Shown here in pieces: positions 18,256 through 26,826 of a stretch of 64,000 nucleotides of DNA. The position numbers were made by a program, and so were the translations under genes. Origin of the DNA: Streptomyces sp. V1I1. Lineage in GTDB: Bacteria > Actinomycetota > Actinomycetes > Streptomycetales > Streptomycetaceae. Position 1 is the first letter of the stretch; each line of letters starts with the position of its first letter. The notes beneath the pieces were generated by a model. The model did not search any database, was not told the DNA's origin, and saw only the letters and a program-made list of their open reading frames with translations. The stretch is taken from contig NZ_JAUSZH010000001.1 of assembly GCF_030817355.1 (NCBI RefSeq), positions 1-64,000 on the forward strand. The letters run 5' to 3'.

Positions 18256-18690
18256 TCAGGGCATCAGCCTTTTGATCTCGAAGGAGTATGTCTGCTCGCC
18301 AAGAATGTGGCGCTGGACGTCGATCAGTGTGGTTCGGACTTCGTAGAGCCCCTGCGCGACCGATCCACTGGGCATCCTCTCTGGAGGAAGCGCCACCTCA
18401 TAGGGGCCTCCCACCCGGAAGTCACCAAGGAACACCTCGCGCCTGGCCACCTCCGTACCCTCCTTCCAGCGAACGTCCACAACTTTCAGACCTTGAACGG
18501 CGTCGCCTGCCACGCTGAACTTCAGGTCAGTCCGGCACTCCGTTCCCTCTTTCAGAACCGGAACGCCGGCCTGCCTGTCGGCTGGCAGCAGGGGAATAGC
18601 AGTCTCCTCGTACCCGACCTGCAGGGTGAGGCCGAGTAGCAGCACACTGGCGGGCGGCGCCGCCGGTGCATCGTCCGGTGGCCATTCCAC
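18256..18690 (-). CDS. RhoGDI-like small protein
   Basis: 144 residues from the GTG at 18690, picked because GGAGG lies nine bases upstream; a TTG at 18723 is possible. The C-terminal 100 residues follow the RhoGDI immunoglobulin-like fold in order: VLKEGTECRTDLKFSV, then GLKVVDVRWKEGTEV, VFLGDFRVGGPYEV, ERMPSGSVAQGLYEVRTTLI and a final QTYSFEIKRL. Eukaryotic RhoGDI has the same chain of blocks (LKEG, SG-K, G-Y-R, AP-G-ARG-Y, W-L-IK). The N-terminal regulatory arm that clamps Rho is absent or very short. Similarity was judged by eye. Any partner, such as a small GTPase or a lipid, is unknown. Confidence 0.6.
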   Translation of the reverse strand: MEWPPDDAPAAPPASVLLLGLTLQVGYEETAIPLLPADRQAGVPVLKEGTECRTDLKFSVAGDAVQGLKVVDVRWKEGTEVARREVFLGDFRVGGPYEVALPPERMPSGSVAQGLYEVRTTLIDVQRHILGEQTYSFEIKRLMP

Positions 18691-18723
18691 GGCGGTCTTC
18701 CCTCCTGGCTGCAGACCAGTCAA

Positions 18724-19151
18724 CTCCGCGAAGCGCGGGGCAGAGCAGCGAAGCCCCCGCGACTCTTGCGGTCAGACTAGATTCCCAGCCCTACAAGCCC
18801 TGTACCGGCGTACCCTCATCAGCCGTGTGGCCGACTGGTGAACTGGTACGTACATGCCTCGACTACGCTCGGTTACCCTCTGATTGCGACTGAGTGTGTG
18901 GACTGCAAGCGGAGCAGGTCTACCGCCAGTAGGGCGCTGGCTCCATGACACGACCGGGCAAGTACGCGGTACGCCGGTCCTCATCGGTCTTGGGAGTCCT
19001 CTCTTGAGGTTTTCTGTGGCATTGGGCGCGCGATCCTCGGGGCATGTCCGGCCACGGTGAGGGGCGCGGCGGCGTTGCGCAGGCGCTGAACAGGGGGCGA
19101 CCAGCTCGGCGGACTCGGTGACCTGCCCTTGGCTTCGCAAGGCCCGGTGCT
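18724..19151. other. Non-coding stretch, no supported gene
   Basis: About 430 bases between two minus-strand genes. No domain-bearing frame or clear RNA gene was found. Confidence 0.35.
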
Positions 19152-20549
19152 TCAGGGGATTCGGGGTCCGGGGCGGGGCGTCTGCTTGGGTGAGGCGTTC
19201 TCGTGTTCCGCGATGTGCGGAGGGGACGCCGGGCTGAGGGTGGTGTGGGCGCGTGGTCCCATGGAGTGGTAGCGCAGCGGGGAGGCGGCCAGCATGTCGG
19301 CGGGCAGGCAGTTCTTGGTGTCGACGACCAGTCGGGGTGTTTCCATCAGGGTAGCCAGCTGTGGCCAGGGGGCGTTGACGGTTTGCGGCCAGTCGGTCAG
19401 CACGATGGCAGCCGCGGCACCGGTGAGGGCCTCTTCCAGGCCGGCGGCCACTTCGATGCCGGGGAAGAAGGTGGTGATCTGTCCTGGAGTCAGGGTCGGT
19501 TCGAAGACACGCAAGCGGGCGCCGATAGTCTGCAGTTCGGGGAGGAGCGTCATGCAGGGAGCGTCGCGCAGGTCGTCCGTCCAGGGCTGGTAGCGCAGCC
19601 CGAGGACGGCCACGATGGCGTCACCGGCCAGAAGCCGGGCGGGGCCAAGGCCCTCTTCGATGATCCTGACCGTCCGCAGCTGCTGGGCCTGGTTGGCGGC
19701 GATGACCGCCTCGATGACCGGCAGCGGGCGTCCGGTGAGCCGGGCCCAGTGGCGCAGCGCCAGGGTGTCCTTGGGCAGGCATGAGCCGGCGTATCCGCCT
19801 TCGGCGCGCAGGAAAGCGGTGCCGATCCTCGGGTCGAGCCCGGTGGCGGTCAGCACGTCGTCGATGTCGGCGCCGGTGCCCTCGCACAGGGTGATCAGAT
19901 CGCCGACGAAGCTGACCTTGGTGGCCAGGAACGCGTTGCTGGCGTACTTGACCACTTCCGCGGAGGTGGGATCGGTGACCACCAGCGGCGCGTCGATACC
20001 TCGGTACAGCTCCCGCACCACCGGCAGGAGCCCTGCGTCGGTGAGACCGGCGACCAGGCGTGCGGGGTGGCGCCAGTCCTCGATCGCCGCTCCCTGGTTG
20101 AGGAACTCCGGACTGTAGACATACCGGTCGGCCAGCCGCTCGCCCCACCGGCCGGCCAGCCACCCGCTGCTTGTGCCCGGCGGGATGGTGCTCTTGACCA
20201 CCACCAGGCCGGGCAGCGGGTCCAGGGCCATGACGCCGGCCAACGCGGCGCCTGCCTGACGCAGATCGGGGCGGCCCGAAGGGGTGGGCGGCGAGCCCAC
20301 CGCCACCACCACCGCATCCACGGGCACCTCGAGGTCGGCCAGGTCCGTCACGAAGGACAGGCTCTGCGCATCGGTCGCGGCGGCCAGGGGGAGCTCCAGG
20401 CTGGGCTCCTCGAACGGCATCCGCCCCTTGGCCAGCATCGCCACACGAGCCGGATCACAGTCGATCCCGGTCACCACATGCCCCTGCTCGGCCAGCCCCA
20501 CCGCGGCCGTCAGCCCCACATAGCCCTGCCCCACCACACCGACACGCAT
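19152..20549 (-). CDS. UDP-glucose/GDP-mannose dehydrogenase family protein
   Basis: 465 residues from the ATG at 20549, which starts exactly at the Rossmann motif MRVGVVGQGYVGLTAAVGLA. Further family blocks are VDAVVVAVGSPPTP, VVVKSTIPPGTS, YVYSPEFLNQGAAIEDW, AEVVKYASNAFLATKVSFV and the catalytic cysteine in GGYAGSCLPKDTLAL. The enzyme oxidises a nucleotide sugar twice to the uronic acid with NAD. The substrate cannot be told from sequence. No sugar-transferase genes are adjacent, so its pathway is unclear. Confidence 0.85.
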   Translation of the reverse strand: MRVGVVGQGYVGLTAAVGLAEQGHVVTGIDCDPARVAMLAKGRMPFEEPSLELPLAAATDAQSLSFVTDLADLEVPVDAVVVAVGSPPTPSGRPDLRQAGAALAGVMALDPLPGLVVVKSTIPPGTSSGWLAGRWGERLADRYVYSPEFLNQGAAIEDWRHPARLVAGLTDAGLLPVVRELYRGIDAPLVVTDPTSAEVVKYASNAFLATKVSFVGDLITLCEGTGADIDDVLTATGLDPRIGTAFLRAEGGYAGSCLPKDTLALRHWARLTGRPLPVIEAVIAANQAQQLRTVRIIEEGLGPARLLAGDAIVAVLGLRYQPWTDDLRDAPCMTLLPELQTIGARLRVFEPTLTPGQITTFFPGIEVAAGLEEALTGAAAAIVLTDWPQTVNAPWPQLATLMETPRLVVDTKNCLPADMLAASPLRYHSMGPRAHTTLSPASPPHIAEHENASPKQTPRPGPRIP

Positions 20550-20862
20550 CGCCCACACCTCACTTCTGCTGCACTCCGGGCCAGGGACCAGGCGGCAAGA
20601 CAGCGCGCCCAGCCCGCGCAACACAGACGGGTGCGGCCACCGTGCAGCAGACGCCCGGGCAAGGGATCGATCTCCCAGCCGATTCTCACCCGGGACGAGA
20701 TGCCCGGCGATCGGGACTGCACCATCCCGGGGAGGCCCGCTACACGCTTCGTCCTGAAGGGGCGAAGTCTTCGCCTACATCACCCAGCTCGACCTGCCGA
20801 AACTTCTAGCCGACTACGCCGCCGAGCTGTCCCGTCGCTGAGGTCCCCCGCGCCCTCAACCG

Positions 20863-21120
20863 GCGATGCTGGAACGCGCCCGCCAGCGGGCCGCCGATAC
20901 GGAGGAGGTGACCCGACAGCAGACCTACACCGCCCTCCCGGGCATGTACGGCGGGCAGCCCTCCGCGCCAGCCGTCCACGCTCGCCGCAGTCTTCCGCGC
21001 GGCCGGAGCTAACGAGGTCCTGGAGCTGGGCGCCGGGCACGGCCGCGACGCCCTGTACTTCAGCCGCGCAGGCTTCACCGTCAGGCTTCTCCGCCATCGG
21101 CCTTCAACAGCTCCGAGCCG
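20863..21120 (+). pseudogene. SAM-dependent methyltransferase remnant
   Basis: The start MLERARQRAADTEEVTRQQT and GMYGGQPSAP are in one frame. The methyltransferase glycine-rich motif FRAAGANEVLELGAGHGRDA followed by LYFSRAGFTV is in another. Homology ends near 21090. At least one frameshift and a 3' truncation make it a fragment of about 80 residues. A further scrap, VFAYITQLDLPKLLADYAAE, lies just upstream at about 20768-20841 and is unassigned. Confidence 0.5.
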
Positions 21121-21345
21121 CTGGGCCCGTCAACTGATCACTGTCTTCCACCGGCACTCTTGGGCGCTGGACGCCACCACCGGACCGCGGATCACGGGGC
21201 CTGGGCAATTGTCGTGGCTGGAGCGCGCCGTCTCCGCACTGGACGGTACGGGGCTGAGCAGCGCCGAACGAATGGACGCAGCTGTCCTGCTGGTCGGCCA
21301 TGTACGCGGTATCACCCAGCAGGCCCGGTGGTCAGGACCTTCGTG
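21120..21345 (+). pseudogene. TetR-family regulator C-terminal remnant
   Basis: The frame reads WARQLITVFHRHSWALDAT, PGQLSWLERAVSALDGTGLS and AERMDAAVLLVGHVRGITQQ, which is the ligand-binding part of a TetR-type repressor. The N-terminal DNA-binding domain is missing and the sequence ends abruptly near 21340 where a different fragment begins. Confidence 0.5.
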
Positions 21346-21627
21346 CCGATGCCGAAGGCGGCCTGGCCGTGCCGGTTGGGGCAGCGCCTTGATGGGTGCC
21401 GCGGCCGCACTGCCCCGTGCAGGCGCAGAGCCATCCCGCGGCTTCTTTCGCAGCAAGGGAGATGACCGACCAGTCGGTGGGGTATCGGTATCGGTCCTTG
21501 TTCTGGCCAACCGACGGAATTCGCTGACCTGCTGAAACGCGGCCTCTGCGGCGTGGGGTTCCCGCGAAGGAGTGTGGATCTTCCCGGTGAACGGCAGTAC
21601 GCCGGTGTCGTCGGTCTGGGTGGTCAT
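21335..21627 (-). pseudogene. HNH-like phage/actinomycete protein remnant
   Basis: Starts MTTQTDDTGVLPFTGKIHTP; after a frame change it reads QNKDRYRYPTDWSVISLAAK and AAGWLCACTGQCGRGTHQG, then after a second change NRHGQAAFGIGTKV. The cysteine pairs resemble the front half of an HNH-type protein common in actinobacteria and their phages. It is cut off before any HNH histidines. Confidence 0.4.
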
Positions 21628-21922
21628 GGCAGGTTCCCAGATTGGGAACTCGCTGGTGGCGAAGACTTCGAGCGTGGTGAGGAAGACCTCGAAGGCGGCC
21701 GGGAAGCCCCGTCCGAAGCGCCCGTCGATCCGCCTGGGGAAGATCAAGACCGGTCGGATCGTGAAGCGGCTGCGGGAGCTGCACGAGCTGGGCGGAGACC
21801 CGGCGTACGGTCTCGGATCCCCTCCGGCACTCCCGGAGCCGCAAGGCGTGTCGTCTCGTACGCAGACCAGGCCCGGGGAAGACTGGCGGCCGGGGACACC
21901 GCCAGGCAGAAGGGACAGCCAG

Positions 21923-22582
21923 ATGACCAAGGATGTCGACCCGGGTCCCGTTCGGATGCTGGTGTTCGGTGCGGCCCTGCGCGCTGATTCCACCAACGCG
22001 CGGCTGGCCTCGCTGGCATCGACCCTGCTCGTGGAGGCCGGTGCCGAGGTCGACCTGGCCAGGATGCGGGATTTCGACATGCCGCTGTACGACGGCGACG
22101 TGGAGGCCGACGAGGGTCTGCCCGCCGGTGCCCTGGCGCTGTGTGAGCGGATCAAGCGCTGCGATGCGTTCGTGATCTCGTCGCCCGAGTACAACGCCTC
22201 CGTTCCGGGACTGCTGAAGAACGCCATCGACTGGGTGTCACGAGTGCGGCCGCAGCCGTTCAAGACCAAGCACGCGCTGCTGCTGTCATCCTCGCCGTCG
22301 CTGGTCGGCGGCAACCGCGGCCTGTGGGCGTTGCGGGTCCCCCTTGAGCATCTGGGAACGCGGGTCTACCCCGACATGTTCAGCCTGCCCCGTGCGCACG
22401 AGGGCTTCACCCAGGACGGCCGGCTCGCTCAGCCCGGGTCGCAGGAGCGGCTCGCCGAAATCATCTCCGGGTTCATTCAACTGGTTCGGGCCGATGTGCA
22501 GTTCGTCTGCCTGCAGCGTCTCTGGTACGAGTTCCCGGGCGACCGCACGGACGCACTGGTAACGCAGCGGGCCGAGGACTGA
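21923..22582 (+). CDS. NAD(P)H-dependent FMN reductase
   Basis: 219 residues from the ATG at 21923, with AGAAGGGA eight bases upstream. Flavodoxin-like blocks are GAALRADSTNARLASLAS (phosphate-binding loop), MPLYDGDVE, and SSPEYNASVPGLLKNAIDWV, the flavin contact typical of the FMN_red family; SSSPSLVGGNRG follows. It reduces FMN or quinones with NAD(P)H. It lies at the edge of the oxidoreductase block that begins at 24.6 kb and could supply reduced flavin to the flavin oxidoreductases there; this link is inferred. Confidence 0.8.
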   Translation: MTKDVDPGPVRMLVFGAALRADSTNARLASLASTLLVEAGAEVDLARMRDFDMPLYDGDVEADEGLPAGALALCERIKRCDAFVISSPEYNASVPGLLKNAIDWVSRVRPQPFKTKHALLLSSSPSLVGGNRGLWALRVPLEHLGTRVYPDMFSLPRAHEGFTQDGRLAQPGSQERLAEIISGFIQLVRADVQFVCLQRLWYEFPGDRTDALVTQRAED

Positions 22583-22955
22583 CCCGTCGTGACGGCCATG
22601 ACGCTCTCCGGCACGACCAGGCGCCGGACGGCGCGACCGCGTGTCGGGCGGAGCGGCTTTAAACCCACCACCAGCGAATGGGCGGGACGGGCTTCCGCGG
22701 TCTGTGCCGGGGCCTGAACCTTCCTGCCCGGCGTGGGCGGGCCTGCCGACCTCAGAATCGAAATGTAAGTCAAAAAATTGATAGTAAGTGAACTTGATTA
22801 TACGCTGATTGCGTTCGACGGCTGAATCGCCCGGCCCTGGTGGCCACCACAGCCCGAGTCGCGACTGGGGTGTGAAGGGTCGTGAATGCGCCGCGGACCG
22901 TTGGCAGCCCCACCTCAGGTGCCGTCAGTGCAGCTGCTCGAGAAAGGAACAAGCC
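22583..22955. promoter_or_regulatory. Intergenic region with an AT-rich operator-like patch
   Basis: In otherwise very GC-rich DNA, 22765-22805 is strikingly AT-rich. It contains AAGTCAAAAAATTGATAG and TTGATAGTAAGTGAACTT, which resemble but do not match the palindrome found at the marR-linked promoters. It would lie about 160 bases before the repeat-protein start. Confidence 0.3.
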
Positions 22956-23983
22956 TTGTCAGACCCAAGACCACGCGCTCGGCATGCTCGACCGAAAGGC
23001 ACACGTGCCTTGCCCGTCAGGTTCGCCGCACTGCCGGTAGTTGCCCTAGCTGCCCTGAGTTGGCGAGCGGATCCTGCCAGCGCCGCACCCGCCAGCCCCA
23101 ACCCCGCCCCCGGACGAGTCCTGGCTCCAGAGCCTGGCCGAATCCCGAGCCGGGGCCGGAGTCCGCGCCGATATCGGAGGCTGCGGTTGCGCCGAATCCC
23201 CAGCCGGAGCCGGAGGCCGCTCCGGTCACAGAGGCCGCACCTGTGACAGAGGCCGCACCTGTGAGAGAGAGCGCCCCGGTGTCGCAGGACTGGGAGTCTG
23301 CCCCGGTGTCGGAAACTGCTCCGCCGGTGACGGAGACCGCGCCGGTGACGCAGAGCGCGCCGGTGTCGGAAACGGCGCCTCCCATGTCGGAGTCCGCACC
23401 GGTCCCGGAGTCCCCGGCCGAACGCTCCGCCGGGCAGCGTGGGCTCCCCTCCGAGATGGAGAATTTGTTTAGGTTTATGACCGGCGAGGAATGGCCCAGG
23501 GCCGATGAGGCCCGCCTACACGACCTCCAGCGCGACCTCAACCGCGCTTCCGAGAATGCCTTCACGGATGCCGCCTTGATCACGGAGACCGCGCCGGTGA
23601 CGGAGTCCGGGCCGGTGACGGAGTCCGGGCCGGTGACGGAGTCCGGGCCGGTGACGGAAACGGCGCCTCCCGTGTCGCAGTCCGCGCCGGTGACGGAAAC
23701 GGCGCCTCCCATGTCGCAGTCCGCGCCGGTGACGGAAACGGCGCCTCCCATGTCAGAGACCGCGCCGGTGACGGAGACCGCCCCAGTCACGGAGAGCGCG
23801 CCGGTGACGGAGACCGCTCCCGTGTCGCAGAGCGCGCCGGTGACGGAGACCGGGCCGGTGACGCAGTCCGCCCCGGTCACGGAGACCGCCCCGGTCACGG
23901 AGAGCGCGCCGGTGTCGGAAACGGCGCCTCCCGTGTCGCAGTCCGCGCCGGTCCCGAGCATCCACGCACTATTCAACGAATGA
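22956..23983 (+). CDS. Secreted hexapeptide-repeat protein, frame broken after signal peptide
   Basis: A TTG at 22956 after GAAAGGAACAAGCC opens a basic leader and hydrophobic core (RFAALPVVALAALSWRADPA) ending in a plausible cleavage site. The rest of the protein is in a different frame from about 23100 to 23983. It consists mainly of hexapeptides of the type TETAPV, TESAPV, SETAPP and SQSAPV. A unique insert near 23440-23580 reads EMENLFRFMTGEEWPRADEA and LHDLQRDLNRASENAF. A one-base shift in the GC-rich stretch between the parts is needed to join them. The repeats suggest an extended cell-surface or wall-spanning stalk; the function is unknown. Confidence 0.5.
23206..23950 (+). repeat. Tandem 18-bp coding repeats
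   Basis: Repeating units such as ACGGAGACCGCGCCGGTG encode the hexapeptides. They form two arrays, about 23206-23400 and 23579-23950, around a unique insert. Some longer units (three near-identical units at 23596-23655, and the GCGCCTCCC-containing units) point to recent slippage expansions. Confidence 0.8.
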
Positions 23984-24295
23984 TCAAGGGATCCCAAACA
24001 GCCACTGAACCGTACAGAACCCACTGCGCCTCCTCCCGACTGCCCCAGTGCCTTCTCTCGGAGGAAACAGTCGGGGATGTCGCGCGCCTCAGCCCTCCTC
24101 GACTCGCCGTCGCCTCACTCTTTATCTAGGGGTAGAGGCGTGTTCGCACTGGTCAGGGCAGTGGTTCGCCTGTCAGGCCCGTGTTCGGACGTCGTCGTCA
24201 CGCCCGAAGGAGCAGTGCGCTACCGCTTCGCACCGGTCAGGTCCGCGCCGTCCAGGTCCGCGCTGCGTACCGCATGCGGCACCGGTGAGGCTGCG

Positions 24296-24433
24296 GGCTA
24301 CTGCGCTTCTGGGCTTCCCTCGGCGATCCCCCTCCACGAGCGGGCCCTCGCCGACTGCGTGCGGGTGTTGGGCAAGGACCACCCGACGACAAGGCAGGTG
24401 CGCGCGAACTTGGACACTGCGCGGTCCCTTTGA
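24296..24433 (+). pseudogene. Kinesin-light-chain-type TPR remnant
   Basis: The end of an open frame reads IPLHERALADCVRVLGKDHP then TTRQVRANLDTAR, the last tetratricopeptide repeat of NB-ARC/TPR proteins common in Streptomyces. The preceding part of the frame shows no repeats, so only the tail survives. Confidence 0.5.
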
Positions 24434-24621
24434 TCAAGGATCCTGCTCGCGTCGGAGCGCGGAGGAGCTTGTCCGGCTTCGACCTGACGCGATCTTCAGG
24501 TAGTGATCACGCTCGGCATTTCGTCACCTCGGGAGACTCATTTCGTCGGCAGCCCCAATGGAGTGGGGAGCCTCAATTGCCCCGGCTGCTCCCCAGCTGA
24601 TTCGCACTGCCGCCCCACGCT

Positions 24622-26073
24622 TCAACGTGCGGCGGCAGCCCGAGGCAGGAGCAGGACCACCGCCACACCGACCGCCGCGAATACGGCGCCGAGCGCGAAC
24701 ACGACGGTGAAGGCACCTGCGCTCGGCAGCGCCGAGCCGGTGACCGAATGGGCGCTGAGGATCGCGATGGCGATTTGGGTCCCGATGACGCCGCCCACTG
24801 TGCGGACGACGGTGTTGAGGCCGTTGGCGGTGGCTATCGCGTGTCCCGGAGCGAACCGGACCACGAGCGACGGCAGTGCCGCAAAGCTGAAGGCGGCGCC
24901 CGTTCCCAGCAGTACGGAATCGGCGAGCACCTGCACCGGCGTGGCGTGCCAGAGTGCCAGCGCCAGGCTCCCGGCAAGTACGAGCAACAGTCCTCCGAGC
25001 AAGGGGGCGCGGTGGCCGAACCTCCGCTCAAGCGCGGGTACGAGCGGTGCCACCAGAACCTGCAGCAGTGCCGAGGGGAGCATGAGCAGGCCGGCCGCAG
25101 TGACGGTGAAACCGAATCCCGACACGGCACCTTCGGGGCCGTGCGTCGGCAACTGAGCGAGCGTCGGCACGAGGAGGAAGAAGATCAGGGCTGCGGCGTA
25201 GAAGAGCGCCGCGGCGCAGTGGGTCAGCAGCATCGGTCGGTCGAGGAAAACGCGCGGTTCGAGCAGTGGATGCGGCGTGCGCTTCTCGGCCACCGCCAGG
25301 GCGGCCAGGAACACGGCGGCGGTGAGGAAGAGTCCGAGCACGGGGGCGGACAGCCATCCGGCGTGCGAGCCCTGGGTGATCGCGAGCAGAAGTGCCACCA
25401 GGCCGAGCGAGAGCAGGACGGTCCCCGCCACGTCCTGAGGTTCCTCCCGGCGCGCGGTGTCATTGGGAATCCACCGGGCCACCAGCAGGAAGGCGAACGC
25501 GATGACGCCGGCGAGCACGGCGAACATCCATCTCCATGACGCGTGGTCGACCAGGAGGCCGCCGATGACGAAGCCCAGCCCGGTGCCCGCGCCGATCATC
25601 GCGGACACGATCCCAAGGCCATGGCCGATCCGCTGCCGGGGAAGCAGGGCGCTGATGAGCCCGAAGGACAGGGGAAGTGCGGCCGCTCCGGCACCCTGTG
25701 CCGCGCGCGCCAGCAGCAGGACGGGAAAGTTCCAAGCGAGGGCGGCCAAGAGAGTGCCGGCCCCAAAGACGGCGAGCGAAACGAGCAGGACGCGGCGTTT
25801 GCCGCGCCGGTCGCCGAAGCGGGCGAGCACGGGAGTCAGTACGGCGCCGGACAGCAGGTAGAGGGTGAATACCCACGCGGCCCAGTCGCCGCTCACCCCG
25901 AAGTGCCGCTGGAAGGTGGGCAAGGCCGGAGCAACCAGGGTCTGGAGCAGCCCGTAGGCCAGCACCGCTACCGAGAGTGCGGCGACCACACGGCCGGCAG
26001 GCGGGCCGGCGTCCGGGGGGCCGCCCGCGGGCGAGACGGGGGAAAGGGCAGTAGATCGGTCTTCCTGGGACAT
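24622..26073 (-). CDS. MFS drug/proton antiporter, DHA2-like
   Basis: 483 residues from the ATG at 26073. About 14 hydrophobic segments are visible, as in the DHA2 group. The family loop motif is LARFGDRRGKRRVLL between segments 2 and 3, and GLGFVIGGLLVDHASWRWMF matches the antiporter motif C region. It probably exports a small hydrophobic compound at the expense of the proton gradient. It lies downstream of, and in the same direction as, the NTF2-like gene, which has an operator-like palindrome in its promoter. Confidence 0.85.
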   Translation of the reverse strand: MSQEDRSTALSPVSPAGGPPDAGPPAGRVVAALSVAVLAYGLLQTLVAPALPTFQRHFGVSGDWAAWVFTLYLLSGAVLTPVLARFGDRRGKRRVLLVSLAVFGAGTLLAALAWNFPVLLLARAAQGAGAAALPLSFGLISALLPRQRIGHGLGIVSAMIGAGTGLGFVIGGLLVDHASWRWMFAVLAGVIAFAFLLVARWIPNDTARREEPQDVAGTVLLSLGLVALLLAITQGSHAGWLSAPVLGLFLTAAVFLAALAVAEKRTPHPLLEPRVFLDRPMLLTHCAAALFYAAALIFFLLVPTLAQLPTHGPEGAVSGFGFTVTAAGLLMLPSALLQVLVAPLVPALERRFGHRAPLLGGLLLVLAGSLALALWHATPVQVLADSVLLGTGAAFSFAALPSLVVRFAPGHAIATANGLNTVVRTVGGVIGTQIAIAILSAHSVTGSALPSAGAFTVVFALGAVFAAVGVAVVLLLPRAAAAR

Positions 26074-26207
26074 GACGACCTCTGGTGTGGGACGGGCGAC
26101 CGGCAGGACCGTCACCGCGCCGAGGAGAGCTCGGCGCGGTGACGGCAGTCGGCTCCGCGAGCGGGGGGGAGCAAGCGACTGGCGGAACGGTCCGATCGGC
26201 GGAGTTA

Positions 26208-26711
26208 CTAGCTGTTGGGAGCAAGCTCGTCGAGCGTCTGCGTGCGCTGGACGATCTCCCACTTGCCGTTCACCTTGCGGAGCTTGTCGGTGTAGGTGCC
26301 GGTGGCGTAGACGGCGTGCTCCGTCTCGGTCTCCGCGACCCAGTACCAGGAACGGGCGGTGGCGGCCGTGCCGTTGACCTCGATCATGGCGGGTCCGGTC
26401 ATGTGCCGCTTGCCCTTGGTGAAGCCCTTCTCGGCCAGGTCGATGAACATGGCCTTGATCTCGCTCCGGCCGTCGGCGGAGCCGAACGGGCTCCGGTAGT
26501 GGCCGTCCTTGGCGTACAGGTTGGCGTAGCCGTCGGCGTCCCTGAGATCGATGTACATCTGGTGACGGTCTATCACCTCGCGGATGGCGAACCGGTCGCT
26601 AGGACTGTCGCTCTCCGTGGCGGTGGCGTTCTCGCCCATCAGCAGGCCCGTGGCCACAGCACCCGCCAGCACACCGATGAAGGGTGCGGCCACCCTCCGG
26701 ATGTTCTTCAT
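26208..26711 (-). CDS. Exported NTF2/SnoaL-like protein
   Basis: 167 residues. An N-terminal hydrophobic segment (FIGVLAGAVATGLLMGENA) is probably a signal peptide or anchor. The rest is an NTF2-like cone: DRFAIREVIDRHQMYIDLRD, NLYAKDGHYRSPFG, EIKAMFIDLAEKG, ATARSWYWVAETE and VNGKWEIVQRTQTLDEL. Such folds bind or transform small hydrophobic compounds. The substrate is unknown. A perfect TAGTCAC-N4-GTGACTA palindrome lies 41-58 bases before the start codon. Confidence 0.7.
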   Translation of the reverse strand: MKNIRRVAAPFIGVLAGAVATGLLMGENATATESDSPSDRFAIREVIDRHQMYIDLRDADGYANLYAKDGHYRSPFGSADGRSEIKAMFIDLAEKGFTKGKRHMTGPAMIEVNGTAATARSWYWVAETETEHAVYATGTYTDKLRKVNGKWEIVQRTQTLDELAPNS

Positions 26712-26751
26712 GTCGACTCCCTCATGACGCGATATTAGTCATGCACTTTGA

Positions 26752-26769
26752 TAGTCACAACAGTGACTA
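26752..26769. promoter_or_regulatory. MarR-type operator in front of the NTF2-like gene
   Basis: TAGTCACAACAGTGACTA is a perfect inverted repeat (7 + 4 + 7). It is the best-conserved member of the site family found at seven promoters of this block. It is preceded by TTTGA and lies in an AT-rich patch. Confidence 0.65.
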
Positions 26770-26826
26770 CATTGATCGTATTCCTGTGCGCGGCGCGGCG
26801 TCCAGCGCCGGAGAACAAGGAGTCAG

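Noticed and set aside
22765..22805. Eighth perfect operator of the MarR family
   Set aside because: The AT-rich patch shares TTGATAG and AAGTCA elements but does not form the YAGTCA-N-TGACTA palindrome, so it is listed only as a weak candidate.
23206..23950. CRISPR array
   Set aside because: The repeats are in-frame coding units of 18 bp without unique spacers of constant length, and no cas genes are present.
23017..24024. 335-residue minus-strand ORF over the hexapeptide repeats
   Set aside because: It is the antisense reading of an 18-bp repeat array, which stays open in more than one frame; its repetitive VTGAVS pattern mirrors the plus-strand repeats and it has no start signal.
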